Part shown: positions 5,312 to 5,598 of the stretch, piece after piece
Numbering within the stretch: position 1 is the first letter of the stretch
Layout of the letters: each line of letters opens with the position of its first letter
Assembly: GCA_009903905.1 (NCBI GenBank)
Contig: WYEI01000260.1
Location: 1-5,598 of the forward strand
DNA length: 5,598 bases
Source: Pyrobaculum sp.
GTDB lineage: Archaea > Thermoproteota > Thermoprotei > Thermoproteales > Thermoproteaceae
Direction: 5' to 3'
Translations under genes and position numbers: made by a program
Notes under the pieces: model-generated
What the model was told of the DNA's origin: nothing
Database searches by the model: none
What the model saw: the letters and a program-made list of their open reading frames with translations, nothing else

Positions 5312-5479
5312 GTGTTTGTTGTGAAGTGCGACTCCTGCGGCTTCGTGCTCTATAGCGGCGAAGACCCGAAAACCGTGGAGGCCGTGATTAAGATGTGGGG
5401 CGGGGTGTGCCCCCGCTGCCTATCTCCCCTTGAGAGAAGACCTATAAAAGTCGCCGTAGGACTGAGGAGGGGCAGGTAA
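5312..5479 (+). CDS. Small zinc-ribbon protein (55 aa), function unknown
   Basis: A short GTG-start gene of 55 codons. It has two CxxC knuckles, C6-D-S-C9 and C33-P-R-C36, spaced as in a compact zinc ribbon that would bind one Zn ion. Between them is a short helix (PKTVEAVIKMW, 19-29), and the tail is basic (RRPIKVAVGLRRGR). The basic tail fits nucleic acid or ribosome contact, but this is only inference. I do not recognise the family. Support for it being real comes from the well-placed TATA-like box, four correctly paired cysteines, and the next gene's promoter starting right after its TAA. It is likely leaderless. Before the TnpB insertion it would have followed the RuvC-like gene closely on the same strand. 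Confidence 0.75.
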   Translation: MFVVKCDSCGFVLYSGEDPKTVEAVIKMWGGVCPRCLSPLERRPIKVAVGLRRGR

Positions 5480-5480
5480 A

Positions 5481-5489
5481 AAATATATT
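5481..5489 (+). promoter_or_regulatory. TATA-like box for the membrane-protein gene
   Basis: AAATATATT is centred 24 nt before the ATG at 5509 and begins two bases after the zinc-ribbon stop codon. The distance again fits a leaderless archaeal transcript. Confidence 0.65.
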
Positions 5490-5505
5490 GGGGGCCGTTC
5501 CCCCC
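5490..5505. repeat. G5/C6 inverted repeat between TATA box and start codon
   Basis: GGGGG (5490-5494), a short spacer, then CCCCCC (5500-5505). It lies between about -19 and -4 of the next gene. It could be an operator-like site or a weak hairpin at the end of the zinc-ribbon transcript, but no T-run follows on the plus strand, so a terminator is not well supported. Confidence 0.35.
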
Positions 5506-5508
5506 GTT

Positions 5509-5598
5509 ATGGATAAAAAAGAAAGATTGTTGCTATTCGTCCCTCCTCTCCTCGCCGCCTTCGCCATCGCTCTCTACGCGAGGATGTACAGAGTCCTC
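5509..5598 (+). CDS. Membrane protein, N-terminal 30 residues (partial, runs off window end)
   Basis: ATG at 5509 with a TATA-like box 24 nt upstream; open to the window edge. It starts with a charged stretch (MDKKER) followed by a hydrophobic segment (about residues 7-24, LLLFVPPLLAAFAIALYA) and a basic turn (ARMYR). This fits a first transmembrane helix with the N-terminus inside, or an uncleaved signal anchor. The layout of a short charged start, one helix, then 'lYaR' recalls the beginning of STT3/AglB-type oligosaccharyltransferases, but 30 residues cannot settle this, so it is offered only as a possibility. Confidence 0.6.
   Translation, partial: MDKKERLLLFVPPLLAAFAIALYARMYRVL

Noticed and set aside
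1..5598. CRISPR array, tRNA or rRNA genes
   Set aside because: No regularly spaced repeats, cloverleaf-like segments or rRNA-like stretches were seen; nearly all the DNA is accounted for by protein genes and the insertion element.

Overview
The window looks like chromosome from a hyperthermophilic archaeon, most likely Thermoproteales close to Pyrobaculum. I infer this from GC-rich codons rich in AGG/AGA Arg and GTG starts, A/T-rich TATA-like boxes centred about 24 nt upstream of start codons with no Shine-Dalgarno (leaderless transcripts), and the style of the transposon-associated protein. This is inference; no database was searched.

Left part, minus strand (positions 1-3122). A DHH/DHHA1 phosphoesterase (2169-3122) is followed by glmS, glucosamine-6-phosphate synthase (303-2111). 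Two bases after glmS begins the start of a sugar-nucleotidyltransferase (1-300, cut by the window edge). GlmS and the nucleotidyltransferase form a tight pair that probably feeds amino-sugar nucleotide (UDP-GlcNAc-type) synthesis. glmS has its own TATA-like box in the 57-bp gap after the DHH gene.

Middle (3123-3701). A 39-bp A/T-rich spacer serves the DHH gene leftward and, rightward, a 179-aa protein not named by any family I recall with certainty. Its residues 70-171 fit a RuvC/YqgF-type RNase H fold with the acidic residues in place. Two predicted nucleases therefore share one bidirectional promoter.

Insertion (about 3698-5267). An IS605/IS1341-type TnpB element lies on the minus strand at the stop codon of the RuvC-like gene. 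tnpB is split by a -1 frameshift at a CCCC run (4923-4926). The N-terminal helical part is in one frame (4896-5198) and the complete RuvC nuclease core with zinc finger is in the other (3688-4914). Both element ends have hairpins, the right end is where an omega (guide) RNA is expected, and an 8-bp repeat ATATGCTA flanks the element. Joining the flanks across the repeat recreates a tandem stop (TAG TAA) for the RuvC-like gene, so the unoccupied locus can be reconstructed.

Right end, plus strand (5284-5598). A 55-aa zinc-ribbon protein with a GTG start (5312-5479) and the N-terminus of a membrane protein (from 5509, cut by the window edge) each have a TATA-like box about 24 nt upstream. Before the insertion these would have lain about 43 bp downstream of, and co-directional with, the RuvC-like gene.
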